Below, piece after piece: positions 24,041 to 36,100 of a stretch of DNA of 64,000 bases (the first letter of the stretch is position 1; each line of letters starts with the position of its first letter). A program made the translations under genes and the position numbers. The notes under the pieces were generated by a model. It saw only the letters and a program-made list of their open reading frames with translations, was not told the origin of the DNA and did not search any database. The stretch spans positions 1,039,981 through 1,103,980 of the forward strand of contig CAJSYZ010000006.1 in NCBI GenBank assembly GCA_910574455.1, given 5' to 3'. This DNA comes from Trichaptum fuscoviolaceum. Taxonomy: Eukaryota; Basidiomycota; Agaricomycetes; Hymenochaetales; Trichaptaceae.

Positions 24041-27017
24041 AGCTTCAAGTGCAGAAATATACATACATAATTAAAATAAATGAACATTATATGACGCCAG
24101 TCCGAGGATCCGGGAACATCCGGGTGGACATCCTGCGCAAATCCGGAAAATATGCTTATCCATTTCGCTTGCGATGCATCCGGAGTTTCCCCTTATCTGT
24201 GGTCGCCGCTTTAATTCAAATTCGAATTAATTTGCCTCCACCGTGCCGTGATTGGTGCGAGAGATGGGTAGATACGACAGTTTGGGTATTACGTCAAGGC
24301 TGCCCGGGATCGAGGTTTACCCGATTCGGACTGCAAGTATAAATCTCCGTTTCGCCTTTCTGTCTGGACCGTTCGCTCCTTGCTCCTGACATCCATCATC
24401 TCTGGGTGGCACACACTCGCTTCTGTCTCTCGTAGGCTCCTGCTGTTTGACAGTAGTGGAATGCAGAAAACTGAACAAAAGTTTTAGAAATTGGAACATT
24501 GAGGTGCGGTCATTCCCTTTTTAAAACTGCTGCGGGGAGTTGGGTAAGAGCCGTAAGCGGTGTGAGCATCCCGCGGTGCGGAGACCCTGGTCCGGTTGGC
24601 TGGCGCAGTGAAGTGTCTGAACTCTGAGCGTTCAGGTCCCCGTCTCTTCGATTCTCGTCCCTGGACCCTTGGTCCGTTTAGGGTTTCTCTTTTCTTTTTT
24701 ATTATTATTTTCGGCAGATTGCGTCGCAGTATGAGATGTTCTTCTGTCGGGTTTCTGCTTCTTACCTTTAACCACTACATCCTACTTTCCGTAACTCCCG
24801 TCCTCCTCGTCCCTCCGCCATATTTTCTCCATTTTCATTTCATTTCATTTCGTTTCGTCTACTTTGCTCTGCCCTTACTCGACCCTCGCTTCACCCGAGA
24901 AATTTCGCTACGCTCTAGGCCTGACCCGCCTAGCTTTGCCCTTCGCCTCGAGCTCCCTCCGCGTTCGCCTTTCTCTTTCCTTCTCTCATCTCCTTTACAG
25001 CACTGGCCTCGCCCTACCTTTACATACACCTCTTCCCCACAGTCCAGTCCACATACACCCCTGTGGACCACCGAGCTACCACCCAGCCGTCCTAGCGTGT
25101 TGCCAGCTGAAGATTGACGCTGTCATCCTCTCTTCGACGAATCTCTGCCAGTGTCCCGCATAGCACAATATTGTGCTGCACTCTGCCACCACTGGAGCTG
25201 GAAGCTGTGCGACGATCTGTTGGTACGTACGTGCGTTGTATCTTACGTTTCTCCTCTGCCTAGTTCCATTCCCCTCTTTTTGCTTCTCAGCACAAGCGGC
25301 AGCAATTTCCTTCGGACTGAGCCGTTCCCTCGTTCATATCTCTCTTTCGTTTCCATTATCTCCGTGTTCTCGTGCCGTACGAAGCGCTGTGTTACGACGC
25401 GTTACGAGAAGGGAGATAGCTCCCGACGCCGTTCCCGGTGAGCGGCGCTCTGCGAGCAATTCGTTGAGCTCGTTCCAGTACCGGTGGCTTCATCATTATT
25501 AAACTCGTTGACCTTCAACCTATCCTTTGACTCCGTTCGTTGTAATATATATGAGAGCATACTTTAACATCGGTGATTATCCGACTTCGCCGAGACGCAG
25601 CATTTCCCTCATTGGCACCCCCTATCTCTTACTAACTATACCGTCTGTTTCATCGCGAACACTGTTACAACACATTGTAACCATTCATTTCTATTAATGC
25701 ATTTCTGCTCTTCATTTTTAGATTTCGCCCGATCTGCTTTGACTACTCTTCTCTTGCAATAACTCTTACGTTGTTCCACCCGTCTACGAAGCATAACGTT
25801 CGCGCCATCTGATCGCTGATCATTTCTCCCTCCCTGCGTCTGTTTACCTGTACTCACTTCCGCCATCTTACCCAACAGGCCTTCCTTCCTCTCCTTGGCC
25901 TCGAAAGAGCTAGAAACTGTGAGACAATCTCTGGTACGCACCCCTCGCCTCCATATTTTCTATTACGTCCTTGTCATATTTTCCAACATAATGTTGTTAT
26001 TCGTTCCCTCCGCGATTCCCTCCCCTTCGCTTCCGCAACCTACTCTCAGACATTTTGCAACGTTCTACGTATTTTATTTCCCCATTCCAATCTCTTACCC
26101 ACCTCTGCGTCTTACGTTTACCTCATATTACGTTCACTTCATCTGATCGCAGATCAATTCTGATTTATGTGCTTCTTATGCAGTTTTGCTCTCCTCCTAC
26201 TCCGAGTCCTCGGTGTTACCCGTGCGCGACGAGCCTCTGGTATGTCCTCTCTGTTGCTTTATGTTATAATCCTTCTTTCTATCATTTGTCCCCTACTTTT
26301 TCTTCTTGCCTTCTCTGTTTAAGACGCCGCATGCACCCAAGTCATTGCCGCGAATGTCATCGTCGAGAATTCGCGCTGTAACCTGACATATCCGCTTATG
26401 TTTTCTCCTTCCACTACGATGGGAGTTTTCCCGGTTGCCATTTTCCTTTCGAACTTTCGTGGCATCATTTGTCTCATCGCATTTCTATTTACTCAGATGG
26501 TGCTGTGAAGCTGACTCCGCTGTCATATAGTTCTCTAGCTATACCCAAAGGTCCTGATTTTAGCTACATTCTGGGCTCCTTTCAAACCCCTTGGCCTTCT
26601 CCATCATCCTCAAAGTCAAAGTATCCCTTCGCCGAGTCCTGATCGCGATCCGCATAGAGTGTGAGCGGAGTATAGATCTGTATATTCCCTTGCCTCCTCC
26701 CACACGAGAACAACAAGGAACACGCGCTGGAATTAGTCCGTGGACGGATATTGAACCTTTTGACTGGTGATTGGTGAGTGTGGAGGGCGTTGGTGCCAGT
26801 GTGTATGCGTGGTGTCACCGAGTGATTGGGAACGATAAAAAACCAACTCTGCTCTCAAATTCGATATCCTTAATTCCTCTACTGTCGTTCTGGTACTCGT
26901 CTTGTACCTGATTTCGACAAAAATTCTTTCACCTTACTCAAACCATCAATCCACGCTACTCTACTCCCATAACGCAAACGATAATAACTCGACTGCTCAC
27001 TTGGATCTGGACCTTCC
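24041..27017 (+). promoter_or_regulatory. Long pyrimidine-rich 5' flank/leader of the bZIP gene
   Basis: Nearly 3 kb without a recognisable protein. From about 24650 the plus strand is rich in C and T with many runs such as ctctttccttctctcatctcc, while frames on either strand are low-complexity (Ser/Leu/Phe-rich or Arg/Glu-rich). This resembles the very long promoters and 5' leaders of developmental transcription factor genes in filamentous fungi. AT-rich and TATA-like segments (ttgtaatatatatgagagc at about 25541) could be start sites. Short upstream ATGs exist and could act as uORFs. Confidence 0.4.
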
Positions 27018-29348
27018 ATGACCTCTCGCAGTACCCGCCCTCCTAGTTCCACGGCAGGTACGAACGGATCGATTCTGGGATCGCTGACGATGTCGTTGTC
27101 GTCTACCCCGGTTACGACGAGAGGGGGCCATCCGAATGACAATAGCGAGGCAGCTTCACCTTCTGGCAGCTCTAATGCCAACTCTATTCTGGCTGCTGTG
27201 GGTGGAAATGCACAAGGACAAGGATCTGGAAGTGCAGGCGGGGGAGGGATTGGCCAGCCGGAGCCGCCGCAGAGGAGTCGGAATGCGCGTGCGCAGGCGA
27301 GGCATCGGGCGAAGAGGAAGGCTTATATCGAGCAGGTGAGCTTCATTTAAACACGACCTACTTATGACCAGGTGGATTCCAATGCATCATACGCTGACCT
27401 CTTTTTTTGTCCTTCCTTTACTAGTTGGAGGAGACAGTGTCCAAATTGCAGGCTGCACTGCCCTTGACGCCAGAGCAAGTAGCACAAATGCCACCAACTC
27501 AAGTCAGAATTCGGGAATTGGAGAATGAGGTAGCGCGCTTGAGGGCAGAGCTCGCACAGGTCAGGCAAGAACTGGATTCGTATAGGTATCCCGCTGCATC
27601 AAATCATGGTGGGCATGGCGCGGGCGGAGGAGGTGGATATGGGAATGGGTCATCAGGTGGATATGGGGGTGGAGGAGGAGGTCATGGTGCGGGCGGTCAC
27701 GGACCACCACATATCTATCCGGGCCCGCATGGGGAGAGACCTCATCCGCCACCTCCACCGCCGCCGCCACCGAGATATGGGTCCGCGTCTGGCCAGACAA
27801 GTGCAAATGGTGGACAGGCGGGTGTGGATGGAATGTATACGTTTTCATCGGGATCGGGCTCAGGCGCGGGATCGATGAGTTTGGTTGGGAGTTTGGGGGG
27901 AATGAGCACTGGACTGGGCGGGATGGGAGGTGCAGAGGATAGGGAAGTGAAGCCTGGATTTAGTCCGTCGCCGAGCAGTGTTTCGGGACCGCCTCAGGGA
28001 TTCGGAATGGGACCTCATGGTCAGAAGAGGAGGCGGTACACTGACGATAGCTCGGATATTGTCCCTCAGAGTCCAGCGTTGAATGGACTTTCACATGGGG
28101 GACATCATCATCCACCGTCGTTTGGCCCACCTCCGGGGAAGCACCCTCACCAGCATCAGAGTATACCGCCGTTGTCAGTGCCTGTGCCTCAGTCCTCATC
28201 GGGACTGGGATCGGCTCATCCAAACCATAGTGCGACCCCTGGGTCCGCCCACCCTGGTCATTCTGTAAGCACTTCGACCCCGACGCCTAGCACGGCCTCG
28301 ACGACAAATGGCGCGTCGTTCACAAACGGCCCTATGTACGGTGGGAACATGAATGAATCAGCTGCGAATGGTGGAGGGGCTGGGAAGGTGAATGGATCTG
28401 GTGCGGGTACGGGAGGCGGAAGCGGAGGAGGTGCTAGCAGCACAAGTGGCTCGTCTGCGAGTACGCCGCCACACTTTGGTATGTCGTCCAATGGCGGTGG
28501 GAATGGAAATAACAATGGGAACCCGAGCCCTAAATCCTCTGTCGGGCTGCCGCCTGTTGAGAGCACACGGCCCACGAGCACGACCGGAGGAGGTGGGGGT
28601 CCGTTGCCGCCTTTAGGGTCCGGGCTAATGGGGAGTGGTGGGATGGGCGGTGGGCGACAACTACCCCCGCCAGTCCCGACACATCACCATTCTTATCAAC
28701 ATGGAGGGTACGGCGGGATGGCCGGGGCTTACGGGAACGGTTCGTATGGAGGGCCGGGAGGTGGCGGTGCGGGTGCGGGATCTGGAGGACAGGGACAGGC
28801 ATATGAGGCAATAAAGACTGAGGATGATTATGCGAATGTGAGTAAATTCAATCTCCGTTCGTCTCTTTGTCTGAGTCAAGCTCGTGGGTGCTGGATACTG
28901 ATTATCCGATCTTGCACAGTTCTCGCCTGTCTCTGCACATCCGCATGGAAATCTGCATACACAACATACGCAGTCCTCTTCGGGAGGCACTGGGGTCTTA
29001 CCTCCACTCCAGATGCTCAACAGCTCGCCAAGCTCGCACAATCCACATAGCCCACATAACCCTCATAGCCCACATATCCTGCATGCTTCTCATTCGCAGC
29101 AATCTCAGCAGCAGCAGCAGCAGTCACACGCCCACTCTCATGGACATTCGACAAGCCATAGCCAGACTCATGGCTATGATCGCGGGCCTCCACCGCAAGG
29201 GGGTCCCGGACAGTTTTCGCATAGCGGATCGTACTCGAGTCCGTGGCCTACATCATATCCGAGCGAGCGGCTGAGCTCTGGCTCTGGGCCAGGAGAGGGA
29301 GGAGGAGGCGCACTCTCAGGCTATGCCGGAGGTGCAAACCACCGTTGA
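27018..29348 (+). CDS. bZIP transcription factor with Gly/Pro/His-rich C-terminus
   Basis: Three exons: 27018-27335, 27425-28837 and 28920-29348, giving about 719 residues. Exon 1 ends with a basic region SRNARAQARHRAKRKAYIEQ (N-x7-R type); exon 2 opens the zipper LEETVSKLQAALPLTPEQV and later RIRELENEVARLRAELAQVR, so the leucine heptads are interrupted by a short Pro-containing loop. After residue about 165 the protein is low-complexity: Gly-rich runs, a Pro run (PPPPPPPPP), TKxED (IKTEDDYAN) before the last intron, and a His/Ser/Gln-rich tail with QQQQQ. It should act in the nucleus as a dimer on DNA; the target pathway is unknown. The intron just after the basic region is typical of fungal bZIP genes. 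The start ATG at 27018 lies after a long pyrimidine-rich leader. Confidence 0.85.
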
Positions 29349-32300
29349 GCGTTGCGCACTCGACGTGTGTTACGTGCTCATTCTTCAATGCACTGTGTGT
29401 TGAAAGAAAGAAACACGATGAAGAAATAATACGGGAGTGCAATCTGTGCTGTTGCGTGACATCGCAGCTGGTACACATTCTAGGTCTGGCTGACCACAGA
29501 AACATAAAAATTAAGAAAGATCGTTGGTTTGGAGTATCAGCTGTGTTTTGGATCGCAGCACGCATTAGCACTTTACCCGGGGGGCGTCGCCACATATTTT
29601 TGGGGAGAATGGGGTCGAGATGCGGGGGACTAGGGTCGGTGTCGCTTGGTGATTCTTTTTTTCTATAAAAGAGGCAAGATGTATAGGATGGTTTGTGGGT
29701 TCGGGAGGAGGATCGGGGATGGGATGATGGTTTCTGGATTGGCCTGAACTGTCAGTTTCGAGACTTAACTGGCTCGCTGTCCGTCTTCCTTCTCGGCGTA
29801 CCTGAAGAAGCATTCTCGTCTGTCTTCGCTTCAACCTCTCTCACTCTTCCTCTTCGCCTTTCGATTTTTTTCCTGTGTCTGGACGGCTGGAGTCTATCGA
29901 CGGTCGGATTTTGTTATTCAACCGGGGACTAGCACTTATTTCTTAGCCTTTCGAACGGATGGCGGTCACGAAAATCGAGGATCGGAGCGAAGAGACAGGA
30001 GATGAGATCACAGCACGATATCGAGACAAGATCAACACCAACGACAATCGAAACAAAAAAAAGAAAAAACATCAAAAACAATCAGCCGTGGCCGGCGCGC
30101 GCCTGGGGTGAACCTGCACTACTCGAGTTATTCGTCCACTCCCATGTTATGAGTCGTAACTATCAATATCGGATCTGGCTTTTTCTCTGTACCCGCCGCC
30201 TTTTTGTTAAACTGATATCCTCATTTTCTTTTCCTTTTCTTTGGCGCGGGTATGGGACAGATTCGACTCACTCGCTTCCTAGTGCTTGCGCAAGCCTAGC
30301 GAAGTGGTGGGGCGGCTCAACTTTCTTTCACTTTTTTCGTCTGTTCATACTGGCTTTTATCTCTTTTTCATTTGTCTATCTTTCGGTATATAACATTTTC
30401 TCGCGTGTCCTTTGGTTCGAGGATGGGTGTTGAGGTGATTGGATGTACGATCATGTCTGCCTGTTTTCGTTGTATGTATCGCTTTCTCTCCACCAAACTT
30501 TCTGCTCTCCTACTGTCCATAGTCCATTTGCTGTTCTGTTTGTTGTTATCGATCGTACTCGGACGCTATTTCCCCCCGTTATCTCCTTTTCCCAATCCAA
30601 TCGCTCTATATCTCATTATCCCCATATCACTTTCTGCTCGCGCTCTGTTTTATTCTCCACAGCACACCTGACCTACTGCAATATTGCTGTCGTGTTTTGT
30701 TGGAATGAGCTCCTTTCTCCCTTTTTACTCGCCGCTGCCTGAAGCCACTCCGGTATATAAATACATATACATGTATACAACACTTGAAAACGTTCACAAA
30801 TCCCTCTTTAAAAATATCTCTAACACCCCTTCTCTTTTCGTCTATTTTCTTCCTCTTTCTTTTTCTCGCGTCTTATGCTGCTCTATTGTGATGTCTACAT
30901 TGCTTTCTCTAAACGGAGCTTTATTTCTGCTGTATCTTTGCTGTCGTCGTATATCGCGCACTTCAACGTGCTGCATCGTTCATTTACACTGTCGATATGT
31001 TCTTCTCCCCTTTACTTTTACATATGTCTGTCTATCATGCGAAAAAAGAACTCTTACGGAACAACTGCTTTTCATTTTTCTATTTTCTAGTTGAAAATTG
31101 TACGTATGTCGATGTCTGTTATTAGTTCATTTAAAGGACAATGCAGTGTTTTTACACGTGTACGATATGATTCCTTAGTTATGCCCTTCCCGATGTTAGC
31201 AGCACATTCGGAATCAATCAGTTCCCATTTGTCGTGTTCGAAAGGGTAGGCTTACGACACGGCGGTAGGTGACACGCAAGCCGCTGAGGATCCTATCTCA
31301 CTAAAGCTACTATCAAAGTTCGATTTATCAAATCTCGGCAAAGCGTTGAGTCCTGATATCATGTTGAAGCTTATTAAGTCCGTGGTTGGTCGATCGCCCC
31401 CGGCGGCCCGATGTTGTGGAAATCTTTGATTTTTTTGTATTTCGTGACATTTCGCTGTCAATTGGCAGACGTTGCAGAGTGAACCTTCAACTAGCACCAG
31501 TTCCGTCTCTTTCGATTGACAACAATTGAGCGAAGACGATCGAGGTATCAAACAACCGTATTCGCTTGTTCGTCGATGACTATTTTAATTTGGTGTGGAC
31601 GCTCTTCCAGCCGCCACACCCCAATAACATGGCGCATGCCGATCGTCCCCACATCAAGGTTACGTCTCTGAGCTTACTACAGTGTGCACTTCTCCATAAC
31701 TGTGTTGCTTTTGGGAATGAAAAGAAGTATGAGTACGATTCAGATATGACTCATGATGGAGAAGACCGGAACGCAGAAGTAGAAGATGGGGTGACTCAAT
31801 TCTTATTCTTATTCTTATTCTGTTCCGCCCCCCCTTTTTTTTTTCCCTCCCGCGTTGAACGAGAAGCAGAACATGTCCGGATCGAGAAATATTGTGAGCT
31901 GAAGTGCGGCGTCTATTCGGTCCTCGGAGTGTTTCTTCTTGAGTTTGCAAATTCGCAGTCAGACGTGACTATGATTGGGCCATGATCAACGGAGCTAGAG
32001 CGATAGAGGGCTGGGTTGATACTGGTGAGATAGCCCGGGCCGCCGGGTTAACTTGGAAGGTACCTGGACAAACTTGAAGAAGCGAAGTTGGCGCTCGAGG
32101 AAGATACATATGTACATGTATGTCCCGGGGTCAGTAATGAATGACACACTCTGCCTGCGAATATATAGTGCATGCCAGCAGCTACGTGTGGATGCTTTAA
32201 ATCGACAAAGAGGTTTAGCTTGACATCCAACAAATGAGACGGGAAGAAATAGAGTTCCGGGGGACGGTGAAATGGAGGGATGGGCCAAGTTCCAACCAAC

Positions 32301-33103
32301 ATTGGTGTGAAACTGTTGATAGCTCCCGACACCTCCAGATGCAATAGCGAGCCATCCGTCTGACTTGATGTCATAGTATCCAAAGATACATGAGAAGTGA
32401 GTCTCGTGGTAAGCGGGTGACCGCAGCCCGCAAGGTACGGATGCCTGAGTGTGAGGCGATAAAGAGCGCGCATTAAGCTTTTTTTCCAAAATTAGCCTTC
32501 ATCAGGGAATCTTCTTTTTCACTTAAGGTTACTTAAACGGTCTGAAATTTACTGAAGCCCTGGGAAGTGAAATTCTACTGATTTACTGATTTCAGGCATG
32601 TGGTTTCATTATTCAGGAAGGGGCCTGCTGAAATCAGTGCCGTCGACTTAAATCAGTACTTCAGGCATTCAGTCTTCAGCATTCAAGCATATCAGAAGTT
32701 TTTTTCTGGCATTCGAATTGCAGTGCTCAAGTGTATAAGTTTGTAAGGGGTTCAAGTAGTTCATTCCATAAGTAATTCATCATTTAATCATATAAGCAGA
32801 CTTTTTTGTCTGTCGGTTTGCAGTACTCAAGCGTGTAAGTGCGTAAGAGGTTCCAGAATTACTTCATTTCCACAAGTAATTTAAGACAATAAGTAGAAAT
32901 CAGTGCATCAGTGTCACGGTCCCTCAGTAGCTACACCACGGCATCCTGAACCAGATTGTATTTTGCCACTTCTGCCTCGCTGGCAGGCTGTTCCTCGGCA
33001 TATTCAGAGAACGAATGCCACTGCAAGTTGATGGTAGTAAGAGCTTGAATACAGTGGCGGGGTGATGGGTCAAAGCCGAAGCTCACCAGAGATCGACCTG
33101 CTC
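29349..33103. other. Gene-poor flank with a repeat at its right side
   Basis: From 29349 to about 31100 the plus strand is T/C-rich (ctttttctttttcatttgtc and similar), probably the 3' UTR and flank of the bZIP gene. Open frames at 30002-31094 are Phe/Ser/Leu-rich products of that composition, not genes. A (ttcttatt)n-like run lies at about 31797-31822, followed by a T-tract. At 31.2-32.5 kb a few frames exist on both strands without recognisable domains. A dispersed repeat is annotated at 32500-32925. Confidence 0.45.
32500..32925 (+). repeat. Dispersed TTCAG-rich repeat with internal tandem copy
   Basis: Begins near catcagggaatcttctttttcacttaaggttacttaaacgg and carries the block ttcaggcatgt...ctgaaatcagtgccgtcgacttaaatcagtacttca. 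The same blocks recur at 59235-59385, and the terminal catcagggaa..ctttttg..cttaag recurs inverted at about 58540-58567. From about 32703 a unit of roughly 110 bp (ctttttt..tggc/gtcg..gcagt.ctcaag.gt.taagt..gtaag.ggttc) is present twice in tandem. This is a transposable-element end or a MITE family; its class is unknown. Confidence 0.6.
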
Positions 33104-36100
33104 TTAAAAGTCTGCGCCGTCCGTAGCCGAATCCCATAATGAACCCTCGTCCTCCTCGCGATCGCCCTCACCTTCCCAGTCCTCTCTGCCTGCGTCATTC
33201 TCCTCGCCCTCAAAACCTCCACTGCGTCCATAACCCACGCTGAAATTCTCGTCCGCATCCTTGTTCTCATCCTGATCCTGATCCTTGTCCTCCTCCTGAT
33301 CCTTGTCCTCGACCTCGTCTCCCTCGCCAAGCACACTCTCGTCCTCCATATCGTCTTCCCTATCCTTGAAATCCTCGACTTCTTCGCCGTCATTATCCTT
33401 ATCCTCCTTGCACTTACTACTTCTAGTAGCGCCCTCGCCATATGTATACTCGCCGCTCGCATCCGCGTCTCCAACGTCAAGATACAGGGAGAAATCCCTG
33501 CCAGTGACACCCGATCCAACAAGTTCGGTGTTCTTTCCCGCACTAAAATCTTCAATGGAATTGTAAGCTGCTAGGCGGGATCGGACCTTCTCCCAGTTTG
33601 ATTCAGAAAAAACGAGGAATTCGACAATAAGTTAACATAGTCGTCCGTATGAGGCTGCCACAGAGCACTGGTGAAGTACCACTCAGCGCCACCAAACTCT
33701 TCTTTGATCTTTTGCAACCGGGCCACTTGCTTGTCGATTGCAACCTTGACCTGTTCATGAGAAATTCAGCGAATAAAGCCACTATAAGAACTGAAGTAGA
33801 TAGATACCGCGGTTGCCGCAAGAGCGAGGGCACCGATAGGCTTTCCTATTGTGTTTTTATCCAGTACTTTATGCCGACCCAGGGCCAAGACTAGGTGTAC
33901 GGACAACACTGAGATTACAAGATCAGAGCAGAACAACCCTTGCTTCTGTACTTTCAGAGTCAATGCAGGGATACGAAGGGTGACATGGGGCAAATTTTTA
34001 CATACCTTATCCATACTATGCCAGCTTTCCCAGAGGAATGGTTCAGCTTTCTTCTTGTCGACCATCGTCTGCAACATCTTCACAATTTCTTCGGTCTCCA
34101 CCGACTTAGAACGCTCGTTGCCGACGAAACTCGAAATTGATTGTTCGGCTTTCTCGAACAATTTCTTGCGCCAACTATCAGAGCATCTCTGGGCTGCCTA
34201 CAGGGCAGATCATACTTGATTCAAAATGGCCGATGAAAGACAATAAGGGATGACTCAACTAAAGAACAGATGTCGGCCAATTGCGTGTCGTAACTAAGTT
34301 CGACAGAATCAAACACCTTCCCCCACAAGGCTCCGATGGACTTATTGTCCGGGTTTTGCCATGGAGTTGTGGACTTTCCAACTGCGCGATACAGCGAAGG
34401 CAGAAGAATGTGAGTCCAGCCTGCCTGAGTTCCGGGAGGGAGACACTGATTCGTTGCCCTTTTTTTGCCGGGAGCGCGGGATCCCTCCCTTCCGATACTA
34501 TTTCTATCCTTGTCCTCAAGCCCTACAGATGTCTGCATTTCTGCAAGTTAGTGGATGTATATCATAGACATGATTTGATTAACGCACAGAGCTAGTAGTC
34601 CGAGAGACTTTGCGATGACCAAGATGAGCCTTGGTTGCGAGCACTTCGGGTTCAGGACTGATGGATACTGTCGTCATCGCAGGTGATTGTGCTCGTGGTG
34701 TTAGCGACACCTCACAACCACTTGCCTGTTAAAGGAGCCTTGAATTAGTACACGAATCAATTGCAGCAATTAGCTCACACTTGCAATATGTTGCGCATGA
34801 GCCGCCAGAGACCTCTTCAAATTGCGAATAGAAGTAGAAGATTTCATCTGTAGCAATTAGAGGAATTGTTACCAAGAAAAGCTCGAAGAGAATTGAATAC
34901 CAGTATATCAGCCTGAGAATGACTGTCTTGCAGTTTACTCTTGTTACTAGTAGTGAGGTTCAAATCCTTGTTGCTTAATCAGAAATGATATGAAATGGAG
35001 ATTAGAAGGATTAACACTAACTGTCGAGGCAGCCTGTGATGACGGCTTCTTCATATACACATTCATGCTAGTCTGTTTTAGATAGTAAGGAAGTGATCTG
35101 AATATTGGGTGGAAATGCAAGAATTACCACGGCATGCGAGTTAGAGTCCGGCGGTGACTTCCTCTTCTTATTAGTCGCGATCATGCTGTCCTACAATAAG
35201 CAAAGCTTAGTAGATGACCAGATCCTTGCCAAAGAAAGGGGTGCAGAAAGTTGTCCTATTGAGTGTCGATGCCTACACATACCTGCATCTGCAGATACAA
35301 CGCCGGCGATTGCTCTCTATGTCCATCGACAGTAATACCCTCCTGACGAGATGACAGGTGAGTAGTGAGGGGGTAAAAGCAGAATAAACTTACCGTTACA
35401 TAAGCTGGGAGTTGGCGATTCTCTGCATTTTCGCGCCCTATTCAGAGTACGGTTTGGTAAGTAATGAAGTAAAGATATGTCGACGCCGAAGGACACAAGA
35501 AAGTCCGGCACCAGATCCATGCTTTGATGTGAAACACTCACCTGAACGGCCGATTGTCTCCTGATATTCTTCTTCTCCAGAGCACAAAGAAGGAAGGATA
35601 AGTAGCGCGAACGAAGCAAGACATTATGATGCCACTTACCAACGTTGTAGGAGCCTGCAAGTCGGAGAGAGTGTCGCGGGATAGCTTCCTTTTCTTCGAT
35701 TTATTGCTGGCTCCATCCTGATACGATACAGAAACATTGTTAATTAGCCATCGTTGTGCATGGGACTCCACCGATGCATAGTCTCTGTGAATCGAACGAT
35801 TTCTTTGAACTTTAAGCGGCACTCACATTGGCTTGGGGCGGTATTGTAAGTCTCCTCGCGTCCTAATTAAACGCACAATCAAAATATTAAGATTTCATCT
35901 GCCAGTCTAATGAATGCTTTAACCAACTCACATTATCAGTGTCGGAGTCAACAAGATGTGCCGTCTGTCGCTCGCTCGCAAAGCTATTCTTTACACCTTG
36001 AAAACTCGTGAGGGTTACTGTCTCTCCTTCATCCTCCCAAGGACTAAAGTTTGCATCCTCTTGCACCGAGGCGGGGAGCCTAAATTTTCCTTGTGTCAGC

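Noticed and set aside
27561..28811. Minus-strand His/Pro- and Val/Leu-rich frames
   Set aside because: Shadows of the Gly/Pro/His-rich coding sequence of the bZIP gene.
30002..31094. Several long open frames on the plus strand
   Set aside because: They are Phe/Leu/Ser-rich products of the C/T-rich strand, overlap each other in different frames and show no conserved motif.
31566..31985. 139-codon frame on the plus strand
   Set aside because: Low-complexity centre (FLFLFLFCSAPPFFFPS) from a ttcttatt run; no recognised domain; an equally long shadow exists on the other strand.
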